Source of the DNA: Klenkia soli | Lineage (GTDB): Bacteria; Actinomycetota; Actinomycetes; Mycobacteriales; Geodermatophilaceae | Direction: 5' to 3' | DNA: 64,000 nt | Assembly (NCBI RefSeq): GCF_900103975.1 | Contig: NZ_FNIR01000007.1 | Location: 1-64,000 of the forward strand | Shown here: one piece after another, positions 24,978 through 34,143 of the stretch | Numbering within the stretch: position 1 is the first letter of the stretch | How the letters are laid out: each line of letters opens with the position of its first letter | Made by a program: the position numbers and the translations under genes | The notes under the pieces: generated by a model | What the model was told of the DNA's origin: nothing | The model's database searches: none | Seen by the model: the letters and a program-made list of their open reading frames with translations, nothing else

Positions 24978-26455
24978 CAGCCGGCCACGCCTCCGCCCTC
25001 GAGCAGCGCGTCCGCGGCATCCGACCCGCGGTACCGCAGGGCGCGCACCAGCACCCTGCCGTCGGTGCAGGTGATCCCGGCCAGCCGGCCGGTCATGCCG
25101 CCGGCGACCTCGGTGGAGACGTACCGGCCGTCCACCGACCCCAGGGCCTCGAACGCCCCGTCGACGACGATGCCCGCGGTGACCCGGTCCGGGCCCAGCC
25201 CCGTGGAGAACGGGCGCGGCTCGGTCCCCGGCGAGGTCGCGATCCGCAGCTGCGTGCCGGCCGGCAGCTCACGCGTCCCGAGCACGTGCCGGACGTCCCC
25301 GACCGCCCAGACCGCCGACACCCGGCCGTCGGCCACCTCCAGCTCCAGGCCGTGCCGCGGGTCGATGCGCAGCGCCACCCCCCCGGTGCCGGTGACCTCG
25401 AGGTCTGCGGTGACGTCGCAGAAGAGCTGCTCCTGCCGGGTGCCCAGGAAGCCCGGGCCCACTACCAGCCCGCGGTCGGTCCAGCGGGTCAGCTCTGCGG
25501 GGAACCGCTCGGCGGCCACCCACTCCGGGCCCGTGCCCGGGCCGGTCAGCTCACGGACGACGACCTCGTCCACCGGCCCGATCGGCTCGACCGGCCCCGC
25601 GACGACCGGCCAGCCGTCCACCCAGTCGATGTCGACGGCGAAGGTCTCCCGGCCCAGCACGTGCCACTCCGGGCTGGCGCCGCGGGCCCGCACGCCGTGG
25701 AACACCATCGCCCAGCTGCCGTCGGGGCGGTGCACCAGGTCGGCGTGCCCGGTGTTCTGCACCGGGTGGTCGGTGCCCCGGTGGGTGAGCACCGGCCCGG
25801 TCGGGCACGCCTCGAAGGGGCCGGACGGCGAGGCACTCCGCGCGATGGTCACGGCGTGACCGCGCTCGGTGCCGCCCTCGGCGATGAGCAGGTACCAGTG
25901 CTCGCCGATGCGGTACAGGTGCGGGCCCTCGGGGAACTTGCCCCCGGTGCCCGACCAGATCCGCCGCGGCGGGGTCAGCACCTCGCCGGTCACCGGGTCG
26001 ATCGCCGACTGCACGATGCCGCCCAGGGCACCGAACCCGGCGTACGTCATCAGGCAGGTGCCGTCGTCGTCCCACGCCAGGTCGGGGTCGATGCCGACCG
26101 CGCCGGGGATCCGGGCGGGCACCGACCAGGGGCCGGCCGGGTCGGTCGCCCAGCTGATCAGCTGCCCGCCCTCGTCGGTCCAGTTGGTGGTGGCCATCCA
26201 GCACCGGCCGCCGTGGTGGCGCAGGGTCGGTGCGAACACACCGCCGGCCGGGCCCGCGTCGCGCACGTCGAGCTGCTCGGGCCGGTCCAGCACGTGCCCG
26301 ATCTGCTCCCAGGTGCGCAGGTCGGTCGACCGGAACAGCGGGACGCCGGGGGCGTACTCGAAGCTCGAGCAGGCCAGCAGGTACTCCCCGTCGACGACGC
26401 AGACGCTCGGGTCGGGGTGGAAGCCCGGGACGACCGGGCGGGTGCCGACGCTCAT
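24977..26455 (-). CDS. GH43 family beta-xylosidase / alpha-L-arabinofuranosidase
   Basis: Glycoside hydrolase of 492 residues without signal peptide. The five-bladed propeller catalytic residues are visible: Asp15 in GFHPDPS (base), Asp123 in GIDPDLAW (pKa modulator) and Glu176 in KFPEGPHLY (acid). The C-terminal half from about residue 310 resembles the beta-sandwich of GH43_C2 (XynB-type) enzymes. It would remove pentoses (xylose or arabinose) from imported glycosides in the cytosol. Its ATG overlaps the stop of the fused deglycosidase (ATGA), so it is translationally linked to C-deglycosylation. Confidence 0.9.
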   Translation of the reverse strand: MSVGTRPVVPGFHPDPSVCVVDGEYLLACSSFEYAPGVPLFRSTDLRTWEQIGHVLDRPEQLDVRDAGPAGGVFAPTLRHHGGRCWMATTNWTDEGGQLISWATDPAGPWSVPARIPGAVGIDPDLAWDDDGTCLMTYAGFGALGGIVQSAIDPVTGEVLTPPRRIWSGTGGKFPEGPHLYRIGEHWYLLIAEGGTERGHAVTIARSASPSGPFEACPTGPVLTHRGTDHPVQNTGHADLVHRPDGSWAMVFHGVRARGASPEWHVLGRETFAVDIDWVDGWPVVAGPVEPIGPVDEVVVRELTGPGTGPEWVAAERFPAELTRWTDRGLVVGPGFLGTRQEQLFCDVTADLEVTGTGGVALRIDPRHGLELEVADGRVSAVWAVGDVRHVLGTRELPAGTQLRIATSPGTEPRPFSTGLGPDRVTAGIVVDGAFEALGSVDGRYVSTEVAGGMTGRLAGITCTDGRVLVRALRYRGSDAADALLEGGGVAG

Positions 26456-27750
26456 GACCGCTCGGCAGCGATGGAGCGCATCAGGGCGTGCGACCGGCGG
26501 ACCTGGTCCCCGCCGCGGTACGGGTCGCGCCGGCCCTCGTACTCGCTGGACAGCCAGCCCGACCAGCCGGCGTCCTGCAGCGCCGGGATGATCTCCCGCC
26601 ACGGCACGTGCAGGTCGTGCAGGTCGTCGTCGACGGTGGCGAACTTGGCCTGGATGAAGTGCACGTGCGGCAGCACCTCGACCAGGTCGGCGATCGGCAC
26701 GGCGAGCGGGCGCAGGTGCATCGGCACCTCCTCGTCGTCGTCGACCTGGATCTCCTCGGACAGCTCCAGGACCGGTGCGGTGTTGAAGATGCCGGTGTCG
26801 ACGAGCAGCTTGAAGTGGTCGCTGCCGGTTCGCTCGATGAAGTCCACGTAGGCCTGGGTGACCGGGTGCTTGATCGGCGTCGGGGCGTGGATCTCCGGGC
26901 AGATGACGACGTCGAGCTCGGCGGCCAGCTCCAGCGAGCGCTCGACGGACTCCTGCCAGATCGGGTGCGGGTCCAGGTCCCAGGAGGTGACCCCGAACTT
27001 CGGCCGCACCGAGGTGAAGCCCAGCCGGGAGGCCAGCCGCAGGTCCTGCTGGATCTGGGCGGCGCCCTCCTCGGCGGTGAGGCTGCGGTCGTGCCACATC
27101 TCGGTGTCGACCCAGGAGCCGTAGTTGGTGGCGGTCAGGGAGTAGCGGTCCAGCAGGGTGCGCCAGTGGTCCACCCAGCCGGCGTCCGGGGTGGGGTAGC
27201 CCGGGATGTTGCCCTCGCCGAGGATCTCCACGCCGGTGGCACCCATGTCGGCGATGTCGGCGAGCACGTCCTCCATCGTCATCAGCGTGTAGATGTCGGC
27301 GGTGTAGCTGTAGGTGGAGACGCCGAACTTCAGCCCGCCGCCGGGCACCGGCGGGACCAGCACCGGGGTGGCCGAGGCGGTGAACGTCGTCCGGTTCACC
27401 ATCGGCGGGAAGTAGGGACGGCGGAGGAAGACCACCACGTCGAGCTGGTGCACACCCGCGGCGAGGCCGCCGGGCTTCGGCACGGTGATGGTGGCCAGCT
27501 CGTCGAGCTGCCAGCGGACGTCGGTCGAGGCGCGCAGTTCGTCCAGGGTGAGCGTGCGGCCCTGCAGCGTCCACAGCGGCACGTGGTCGGGGACCCGCTC
27601 GCCGTCGACCACGACCTCGACGCCGTCGAGCAGGCTGCCCGAGACGCCCCGGTAGTTGGGGTTGCGGAGCTGGAACCGGAAGCCGGTGACCCGGCCGCCC
27701 TCGGTGACGTTGCGGAAGCCGCGGGATTGGATGACGGAGCGGTCGAGCAT
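26452..27750 (-). CDS. fused C-glycoside deglycosidase: beta domain + alpha TIM barrel
   Basis: Single open frame of 432 residues. Residues 1 to about 130 are the small beta-sandwich domain (homologue of the 128-residue protein at 7936-8322); about 139-432 are the metal-dependent TIM barrel. Candidate ligands are Glu286 (PEIHAP, with His288 as possible base), Asp318 (LLVDTG), His364 (HFIQAKF) and Glu403 (WLSSEYEG), all shared with the separate alpha subunit at 8322-9314. A short Pro/Gly-rich linker (VPPVPGGG) joins the halves. Order is beta then alpha, the reverse of the gene order in module 1. ATG is 2 bp after the GMC stop. Predicted role: cleavage of the 3-oxidised glycoside. Confidence 0.85.
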   Translation of the reverse strand: MLDRSVIQSRGFRNVTEGGRVTGFRFQLRNPNYRGVSGSLLDGVEVVVDGERVPDHVPLWTLQGRTLTLDELRASTDVRWQLDELATITVPKPGGLAAGVHQLDVVVFLRRPYFPPMVNRTTFTASATPVLVPPVPGGGLKFGVSTYSYTADIYTLMTMEDVLADIADMGATGVEILGEGNIPGYPTPDAGWVDHWRTLLDRYSLTATNYGSWVDTEMWHDRSLTAEEGAAQIQQDLRLASRLGFTSVRPKFGVTSWDLDPHPIWQESVERSLELAAELDVVICPEIHAPTPIKHPVTQAYVDFIERTGSDHFKLLVDTGIFNTAPVLELSEEIQVDDDEEVPMHLRPLAVPIADLVEVLPHVHFIQAKFATVDDDLHDLHVPWREIIPALQDAGWSGWLSSEYEGRRDPYRGGDQVRRSHALMRSIAAERS

Positions 27751-27752
27751 GG

Positions 27753-29294
27753 TCAGTTCCTCTCGGAGAGCGAGCCGGCGATCGAGCGCGCGCCGGCGAC
27801 GGCGAGCGCGACCGAGGTCAGGGTGGGGTTGCAGGCGATGGGGGTGGGGATGACGCCGTTGCCCGCGACGTGCAGGCCGGGGACGTCCCAGACCTCCGAG
27901 GTGGGCCCGCAGACCGAGGTGCCGTCGGGGGTCTCGCCCATCCGGACGGTGCCCTGGATGTGCAGCGAGGCGCCCGGGCCGAAGGTGAACGGCTCGCCGC
28001 CCAGCGGGTCGCCGAGGGCCGCGGCGACCTCCTTCACCGCGGCGGTGGCCGCCGCGATCGAGGCGTGGTCGGCCTCGGTGAGCCGGTAGTGCACCTGGAT
28101 GCCGGGCATGCCGTACGGGTCGGGCGCGGTCTCGTCGAACTCGAGCCGGTCGCTGTCCTGCAGGTCCTTGGCGCAGAACCAGCCCAGCCCGACGATGGTG
28201 CCCGGGGTCGGGACGTCGTCGGCGGCCAGCGGCACCGGAGAGGCGTCGAGCTGCATGACCTGGCCGTGGAAGGGGTGCTGGTCGGTGTAGGGCACCCAGC
28301 TGACCCCGCTCTGCGCCACGATCGAGCTGCGGCCGCGCGGGTCGACGTCCTCCTGGTCGGCGTGCCCGACGTCGCGCAGCCGGACGGCGTAGACGGTCTG
28401 CGGCTGGTCGTTGAGGTACCGGCCCAGCGCGTGCGGCCGGACGCCGGAGGCCCACAGCAGCTGCGGGGTGCGCAGACTGTCCGCGGCCACGACGACGTAC
28501 CGGGCGGCGACGTCGTGCTCCTGCCCCGTCTGCAGGTCGCGCACCCGGACGCCGGACGCGCGCCCGTCGGTCAGCAGCACCCGGGTGACCAGCGCCTCGG
28601 GCAGCAGGGTGTGCCGCGGGTTGGCCCGGGTGACGTCGCCGTAGACGACGTCGGAGCCCGACCAGGTCAGCCGGCCGTCGGCGTGCCGGGTGACCGCCAG
28701 CGGCATCGGGCCGACCCGGCGGTCCTCCGCCCGGTCGGCGTCCAGGTGGTCGGCCAGCCGCTTGCGGACCTCGTCGGCGAACGGGGCGTCGTCGAAGGCG
28801 TGGTCGTCGACGGCCAGCAGCCTCTCGCCCTCGGTCAGCAGCTCGTCGAGGTCGGCCAGGAACGCGATCCGCTCGCCCTCGCCGGGCCGCGGGCAGGCGC
28901 CGGTCCAGTGCGCGCCCATGCCGCCGACGTTGCTGGACATCGCCGCGTTGGGCAGGCCGTCCTCGCCGGGCTGGCGGTAGCCCGCGGGCAGCAGCCAGGT
29001 GCCGGGGCGGGCCATCCGGGGCGCCTCGTCGGCGTAGCCGTCCATGGTGTCGGTCGGGGTGTCCGCCGAGAGCGGCGCCGGGCCCTCCGAGGCGCGCTGG
29101 GCGGCGGACCGGGCCTGCTCGTCGAGGATGTTCTTCACGTGCCCGCCGGGCGGGTCGGCCAGCTGCGGACCGACCTCGAGGGTCAGCAGGGTGGCCTGCG
29201 GGGCGCGCTCGCTGAGCACGCGGGCGTAGGCGGCGCCGCACGGGCCGCTGCCCACGATGACGACGTCGACGCTGGTGGGGAAGGTCCTGCTCAT
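27753..29294 (-). CDS. GMC-type FAD oxidase, C-glycoside 3-oxidase/pyranose oxidase-like (module 2)
   Basis: Paralogue of the 5019-6584 protein, 513 residues. Same landmarks: VGSGPCGAAYARVLSE FAD motif, GGMGAHWTGACPRP with the possible flavinylation His, GQVMQLDASPVP, and C-terminal ASLHIQGTVRMG and ACNPTLTSVALA with catalytic His and Asn. Expected to oxidise the sugar at C3 before the fused deglycosidase acts, using oxygen or another acceptor. ATG 29294 overlaps the Gfo stop. Divergence between the copies lies mostly in the middle (substrate) region, suggesting different sugar or aglycone preference. Confidence 0.85.
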   Translation of the reverse strand: MSRTFPTSVDVVIVGSGPCGAAYARVLSERAPQATLLTLEVGPQLADPPGGHVKNILDEQARSAAQRASEGPAPLSADTPTDTMDGYADEAPRMARPGTWLLPAGYRQPGEDGLPNAAMSSNVGGMGAHWTGACPRPGEGERIAFLADLDELLTEGERLLAVDDHAFDDAPFADEVRKRLADHLDADRAEDRRVGPMPLAVTRHADGRLTWSGSDVVYGDVTRANPRHTLLPEALVTRVLLTDGRASGVRVRDLQTGQEHDVAARYVVVAADSLRTPQLLWASGVRPHALGRYLNDQPQTVYAVRLRDVGHADQEDVDPRGRSSIVAQSGVSWVPYTDQHPFHGQVMQLDASPVPLAADDVPTPGTIVGLGWFCAKDLQDSDRLEFDETAPDPYGMPGIQVHYRLTEADHASIAAATAAVKEVAAALGDPLGGEPFTFGPGASLHIQGTVRMGETPDGTSVCGPTSEVWDVPGLHVAGNGVIPTPIACNPTLTSVALAVAGARSIAGSLSERN

Positions 29295-30397
29295 GGGGTG
29301 GCTCCTGCCGGTGCGGCGGTGGTGGGGGTGACGTCGACCCAGCGGTCCGTGCGCGCGGACTCCAGGACCGCGGCGGTGAGGTGCGCGGCCCGCAGGCCGT
29401 CGGTGAAGGTGGGCAGCCCGTCGGGGGTGTCCCCGGCGAGCGCGGCGTAGGTGTCGGCGACGAAGGCGTCGAAGCAGTCCTGGTAGCCCTGCGGGTGGCC
29501 GGCCGGGACCCGGTCGTACCGGGTCGCGCCGGGGTGCGCCGACGTTCCGCGGGCCAGCAGCGTGGTGGCGTCCCGTTCGCCGACCCACAGCGTCTCGGGG
29601 GCCTCCTGGTCGAAGACCAGGCCCTCGTGCTCGCCGTCCAGGGAGAACCACAGCCGGTTCTTCCGGCCCGGGCTGACCTGGCTGACGGTGAGGTTCCCGG
29701 TCGCGCCGCCGTCGGTCTCGAACAGCACGACGGCGCCGTCCTCGGTGCGCACCGGGCGCCCGCCCCGCTCGGGGACGGCGACCAGCAGCCGGGCGGCCAG
29801 GCGGGTGACCCGGTGGCCGGTGACGAACTCGACCAGGTCGCACCAGTGCACGCCGATGTCGGCGAACGCGCGGGAGGGCCCGCCGACGGCGGGGTCGACG
29901 CGCCAGTCGTCGTCCTCGTGGCCGGTCAGCCAGTCCTGCAGGTAGGACCCGTGCAGCAGGCGCAACGGACCGGTCCGGCCGTCGGCGACGCGGGCGCGGG
30001 CCTCGCGCACCGTGGGGTAGAAGCGGTAGACGAACGGCACGGTGGCGACCACGCCGGCCGCCGCGGCCAGCGCGGTGAGCTCGGCCGCCTCGGTCGGGTC
30101 GACGGCCAGCGGCTTCTCGCAGACGACGTGCTTCCCGGCGGCGAGCACCGCGCGGACCAGCGGGGCGTGCGTGGCGTTGGGCGTGCAGACGTGGACGACG
30201 TCGACGTCGGTGGCCAGCAGCTGGTCCAGGTCGTCGGCGCACGCCTGCGCACCCAGCCGGTCGGCGGCGGCGCGGGAGCGCTCGGGGGTGGAGCCGACGA
30301 CGGCGGCGAGGACGCCGCCGCTGCGGGTGATCGCCCGGGCGTGCACGGTGGCCATGAAGCCACCGCCGACGACGCCGGCTCGGATGCGGTCGGTCAC
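29291..30397 (-). CDS. Gfo/Idh/MocA family oxidoreductase (module 2)
   Basis: Protein of 368 residues; Rossmann [16 protein letters not shown] motif CEKPLAVDP, then [16 protein letters not shown] with the family His in the substrate domain. Located between the importer ATPase gene and the GMC oxidase. It resembles the 1-624 protein in overall organisation (DIGxH, QDWL segments), so each module has its own copy. May reduce the 3-keto sugar or regenerate the free sugar. NAD(P)-dependent by family. Confidence 0.9.
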   Translation of the reverse strand: MTDRIRAGVVGGGFMATVHARAITRSGGVLAAVVGSTPERSRAAADRLGAQACADDLDQLLATDVDVVHVCTPNATHAPLVRAVLAAGKHVVCEKPLAVDPTEAAELTALAAAAGVVATVPFVYRFYPTVREARARVADGRTGPLRLLHGSYLQDWLTGHEDDDWRVDPAVGGPSRAFADIGVHWCDLVEFVTGHRVTRLAARLLVAVPERGGRPVRTEDGAVVLFETDGGATGNLTVSQVSPGRKNRLWFSLDGEHEGLVFDQEAPETLWVGERDATTLLARGTSAHPGATRYDRVPAGHPQGYQDCFDAFVADTYAALAGDTPDGLPTFTDGLRAAHLTAAVLESARTDRWVDVTPTTAAPAGATP

Positions 30398-30433
30398 GGT
30401 CGTCTCCTCTCGGGGCTGTTCAGGACGTGCGGG

Positions 30434-30449
30434 ACCCCGGCGACGGGGT
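30434..30449 (-). terminator. GCGA-loop hairpin between Gfo and ABC ATPase genes
   Basis: Perfect 6-bp stem ACCCCG/CGGGGT with a GNRA-type GCGA tetraloop, in the 86-bp gap between the ATPase stop (30484) and the Gfo start (30397). Likely an RNA-processing or partial-termination element separating the transport half from the catabolic half of module 2. Confidence 0.4.
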
Positions 30450-30483
30450 GCGTCGTCGTGGCGGGGCGGGGCGGGGTGAGGGG

Positions 30484-31317
30484 TCAGGCGCGGGCGGCGG
30501 CGAGGCGGTGGCGCTCCTCCCGGCGGGCGGCCTGACGGGCGGGGTCGGGCACGGGGGCGGCCAGCAGCAGGGTGCGGGTGTAGGAGTGCCGCGGGTCGCT
30601 CGTCACCTGGGCGGCGTCGCCGGTCTCCACCAGCTCACCGCGGTGCATGACGGCGACCCGATGGCTGATGTGCCGGACAACCGACAGGTCGTGGGTGATG
30701 AACAGGTAGGCCACGCCGGTGCGCTCCTGGATCTCGATGAAGAGGTCCAGCACGCGCGACTGGGTGCTGAGGTCCAGCGCGCTGACCGGCTCGTCGCAGA
30801 CGATCACCGCGGGGTCCCGGGACAGCGCGCGGGCGATGGCGATCCGCTGACGCTGGCCGCCGGAGAACTCCCGGGGCAGCCGCTGGCCGGCGTCCTGGGG
30901 CAGGTGCACCTCGTCGAGCAGGTCGCGCACCCGGCGGTCGGCGTCGGCCCGGCTGGCCCCGGCCACCACCAGCGGCTCGGTGAGGATGTCGGCGACGGTC
31001 ATCGCCGGGTTCAGCGAGCTGTAGGGGTCCTGGAACACGACCTGGATGTCCCGGCTCAGCGCCCGGCGGGCCTTCGTTCCGATGCCGGAGATGCGCTCGC
31101 CGCGGAACCGGATCTCCCCGCCGGTCACCGGCGCGAGCCCGAGGACGGCGCGGCCCAGCGTCGTCTTGCCCGAGCCGGATTCTCCCACCAGCCCGACGGT
31201 CTCGCCGGGGAGGATGTCCAGGCTGATCCCGTGCAGCACCCGCGCGGGCGCCTGGCGGAAGCCGCGGAGCGGGTACTCCACGACGACGTCCTCGATCTCC
31301 AGCAGCGGCGCGGTCAT
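30484..31317 (-). CDS. oligopeptide-type ABC transporter ATP-binding protein (DppF-like, module 2)
   Basis: ATPase of 277 residues; Walker [10 protein letters not shown], signature FSGGQRQR, Walker [12 protein letters not shown]. Shorter than the module 1 counterpart (355) because it lacks the Cys-rich C-terminal extension, ending in a charged tail. ATG 31317 overlaps the fusion-protein stop. Pairs with the ATPase half of the upstream fusion to power import. Confidence 0.92.
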   Translation of the reverse strand: MTAPLLEIEDVVVEYPLRGFRQAPARVLHGISLDILPGETVGLVGESGSGKTTLGRAVLGLAPVTGGEIRFRGERISGIGTKARRALSRDIQVVFQDPYSSLNPAMTVADILTEPLVVAGASRADADRRVRDLLDEVHLPQDAGQRLPREFSGGQRQRIAIARALSRDPAVIVCDEPVSALDLSTQSRVLDLFIEIQERTGVAYLFITHDLSVVRHISHRVAVMHRGELVETGDAAQVTSDPRHSYTRTLLLAAPVPDPARQAARREERHRLAAARA

Positions 31318-33134
31318 CGGGTGCCTCCGGCGGGGGTGGTCAGGGCCGCCCGTGCGGGACCGCCCTCGAGGGTCGCGGCCAGCAGGCTGCGGGTGTACTC
31401 GTGCTGCGGGTCGGCGAACAGCTGGGCGGCCGCCGCGGACTCCACGACCTCCCCGGCGCGCATGACGGTGACCGTGTCGCACAGGTCGGCCACCACGCCG
31501 AAGTCGTGGGTGACCAGCAGGACGCCGAGGTCGCGCTCGGCCTGCAGGTCGCGGACGAGGTCGAGCACCTCGGCCTGCACGGTGACGTCCAGGGCGGTGG
31601 TGGGCTCGTCGGCGATCAGCAGGTCGGGGTCGCAGGACAGCGCGCCGGCGATGAGCACCCGCTGGGCCATGCCGCCGGAGATCTGGTGCGGGTAGCTGTC
31701 GAAGACCCGTGCCGGGTCGACGATGCCCACCCGGTCCAGCAGCTGGATCGCCTTGGCCTTGGCCTCCGCCTTCGACAGGCCCAGGTGGTGCCGCATCGGC
31801 TCGGTGAGCTGGGAACCGATCCGGAAGGAGGGGTCCAGGTTGCTCATCGGCTCCTGCGGGATGTAGCCGATCCGCCGGCCGCGCAGCTGGTTCATCCCGC
31901 GCCGGGAGATGCCCCGCAGGTCACCGCCGTCGAAGGTCAGGGTGGTCGCCGAGGTGTGCGCCTGCGGCGGCAGCAGCCCGAGGACGGCGAAGGCGGTCTG
32001 GCTCTTGCCCGAGCCTGACTCCCCCACCAGGCCGTGCACCTCGCCGCGGCGGATGGTCAGCGAGACGCCGTGCACGACCTCTCCCTCGCCGCCGTCCGGC
32101 TCGGGGTAGGCCACCCGCAGGCCCTCGACCCGGAGCAGGGCGTCGTCGGGGGCGGGGGCCGTCCCCGAGCTCGGCCGGCCGTCCTCGACGACCGGACCGA
32201 CGGCCCGGACCGCCGAGCGCCTGCGCACCGGCGGGGTCGCCCCGACGCCGAGCACGTCGCGCAGGCCGTTGCCGACCAGGCTGCACGCGGTGACGGTGAC
32301 GACGATCGCCAGCCCCGGGAGGAGGAGCAGGTTCGGCGCTGCGTAGATCTTGGCGAAGGCGTCGTTGAGCATCCCGCCCCAGCTGGCCTGGTTCGCCGAG
32401 CCCAGCCCGATGAACTCCAGGCCGGCCTGCAGCACGATCGCGATGCCCAGGACCTGCGACATCTGGATGATCGTCGGGGCCACCACCACGGGCAGCACGT
32501 GCCGCCGCATGATGCGCGGGTCCGAGAGCCCGGCGACCCGGGCGGCGTCGACGTACAGCTCGCCGCGGACGGCGATGATCGAGGCGCGCACCAGGCGGAA
32601 GACCCCGGGGGCGATGACGACGCCGAAGACCAGCATCGCCAGCTCGGTGCTGCGGCCGAACTGGGCCAGCACCACCAGCAGGATGATGATCGCCGGCTGG
32701 GCCATCACCAGGTTCGCCACCCAGCTCGCCGCGGCGTCGAAGCGGCCGCGGTAGTAGCCGGCCAGGACACCGGCCGGCAGGCCCAGCACCAGGGCCACCG
32801 CCACCACGATCAGTGCGCCGACCAGGCTGGTGCGGGCGCCGTAGAGCAGCTGGGCGAGCACGTCCCGGCCCAGGCCGTCGGTGCCCAGCGGGCTGTCGCC
32901 GCCGAAGGGGGCCAGCGCGTTGGTGATCGAGGACGCCGTGGGGCTCGCAGACGTGAGCAGCGGCGCTGCCGCCGCCAGGACCGCGACCAGCAGCAGCCAG
33001 GCCACCGAGGCCACCGCCACGGGCTTGCGCAGGAACCGGCGCGCCACGCCGGCCCGGGGCGGGACGGCGGTCGGGGCGACCGAGGACGAGGGAGCGGCTG
33101 CGGCGGCCGGACCGCCGTCGGACAGGAGGCTCAT
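31314..33134 (-). CDS. ABC transporter permease-ATPase fusion (DppC-DppD-like, module 2)
   Basis: Fusion of 606 residues. The permease half (to about residue 310) contains [12 protein letters not shown] and [10 protein letters not shown]. The ATPase half (about 335-606) has Walker A GESGSGKS, signature ISGGMAQR and Walker [14 protein letters not shown]. Same architecture as 10401-12419 but lacking the Cys-rich C-terminal extension. Starts and stops overlap both neighbours, so subunit ratios are translationally coupled. Confidence 0.92.
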   Translation of the reverse strand: MSLLSDGGPAAAAAPSSSVAPTAVPPRAGVARRFLRKPVAVASVAWLLLVAVLAAAAPLLTSASPTASSITNALAPFGGDSPLGTDGLGRDVLAQLLYGARTSLVGALIVVAVALVLGLPAGVLAGYYRGRFDAAASWVANLVMAQPAIIILLVVLAQFGRSTELAMLVFGVVIAPGVFRLVRASIIAVRGELYVDAARVAGLSDPRIMRRHVLPVVVAPTIIQMSQVLGIAIVLQAGLEFIGLGSANQASWGGMLNDAFAKIYAAPNLLLLPGLAIVVTVTACSLVGNGLRDVLGVGATPPVRRRSAVRAVGPVVEDGRPSSGTAPAPDDALLRVEGLRVAYPEPDGGEGEVVHGVSLTIRRGEVHGLVGESGSGKSQTAFAVLGLLPPQAHTSATTLTFDGGDLRGISRRGMNQLRGRRIGYIPQEPMSNLDPSFRIGSQLTEPMRHHLGLSKAEAKAKAIQLLDRVGIVDPARVFDSYPHQISGGMAQRVLIAGALSCDPDLLIADEPTTALDVTVQAEVLDLVRDLQAERDLGVLLVTHDFGVVADLCDTVTVMRAGEVVESAAAAQLFADPQHEYTRSLLAATLEGGPARAALTTPAGGTR

Positions 33135-34072
33135 GCCGTGCGCACCTTCGGGTTGAGCCAGCCCAGGGCCAGATCGGCCAGCAGGTTGACGACGACGACG
33201 AGCACGACGGTGAGCACCACGACGCCCAGGACCACCGGGACGTCGCCCGTACTGGCCGCCGAGGTCGCGCGCTCGCCGATGCCGTTGAGACCGAACACCT
33301 TCTCGATCACGACCGCGCCGCTGATGAGGGCGATGAACTGCAGGGACAGCACGGTCAGCGAGGCCGGCGCGGCGTTCCGCAGGGCGTGCTTGAGCAGGAT
33401 GCTGCGGGTCGGCAGGCCACGGCTGCGCAGCGTGCGGACGTAGTCCTGGCCCAGCACGTCGATCATCGAGCCGCGGGTCTGGGTGGCCACGGTGGCGGTC
33501 GCGCCGATGGCCAGCGCGACGGCGGGCAGCGTGATCGACGCCGCCCACAGCCCGGGGTCCTGGGCGAACGGGGTGTAGCCGATGGCCGGGAAGAGGCCCA
33601 GCTGCACGGCGAAGACCAGGGCGAGCAGGAGGCCGACCAGGAAGTTGGGGACCGCGAAGGCCAGGATCGAGGCGCCCTGCAGGGCCGAGTCGACCCAGCC
33701 GCCGCGCACCGCGGCCACCACGCCGATCACCACGCTGACCAGGGCGGTCAGCACGATCGCGGCGACGACCAGGGACAACGAGATGGGCAGGGCGTCGGCG
33801 ACGGTGCCGCCGACCGGCTGGTTGGTGAACCAGGAGACCCCCAGGTCCCCGTGCACCGCGCTGGTCAGCCAGTCCCAGTACCTCTCGAGCACCGGGCGGT
33901 CCAGCCCGAGCTCCTGACGCTTGGCCAGCACGGTGGCGGCGTCGGCCTGCGGGCCGACGATCCGCCGGGCGGGGTCGGACCCGGTGGCGTTGGTGAGGAA
34001 GAAGGTCGCCGTGGCGGTGACCCAGACGAGCACGACACCGGCGCCGAGCCGCTTGAGCAGGAACCCGAGCAT
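33131..34072 (-). CDS. ABC transporter permease (DppB-like, module 2)
   Basis: Six-TM permease of 313 residues; MLGFLLKRLGAGVVLVWVTA start, QDYVRTLRSRG coupling motif and [11 protein letters not shown] end are DppB hallmarks. ATG 34072 lies 71 bp after the binding-protein stop, the gap filled by a strong hairpin. Forms the pore with the DppC half of the next gene. Confidence 0.92.
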   Translation of the reverse strand: MLGFLLKRLGAGVVLVWVTATATFFLTNATGSDPARRIVGPQADAATVLAKRQELGLDRPVLERYWDWLTSAVHGDLGVSWFTNQPVGGTVADALPISLSLVVAAIVLTALVSVVIGVVAAVRGGWVDSALQGASILAFAVPNFLVGLLLALVFAVQLGLFPAIGYTPFAQDPGLWAASITLPAVALAIGATATVATQTRGSMIDVLGQDYVRTLRSRGLPTRSILLKHALRNAAPASLTVLSLQFIALISGAVVIEKVFGLNGIGERATSAASTGDVPVVLGVVVLTVVLVVVVNLLADLALGWLNPKVRTA

Positions 34073-34104
34073 CGTTGCCCTCCTGGTCCAGGTGGATGGG
34101 TGGA

Positions 34105-34138
34105 CCCGCGCCCGCGGGGGTGTCCCCGCGGGCGCGGG
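34105..34138 (-). terminator. intercistronic hairpin after binding-protein gene (module 2)
   Basis: Perfect 15-bp arms (34105-34119 and 34124-34138) around a GTGT loop, starting 5 bp past the lipoprotein stop. It occupies the same place as the module 1 hairpin but differs in sequence, so the position rather than the sequence is conserved. Probably limits permease expression relative to the binding protein. Confidence 0.72.
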
Positions 34139-34143
34139 GTGGG

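Noticed and set aside
30466-30476. GGGGC-rich short repeats before the module 2 ATPase stop
   Set aside because: Simple high-GC runs of a few copies; not a CRISPR or tandem repeat array.
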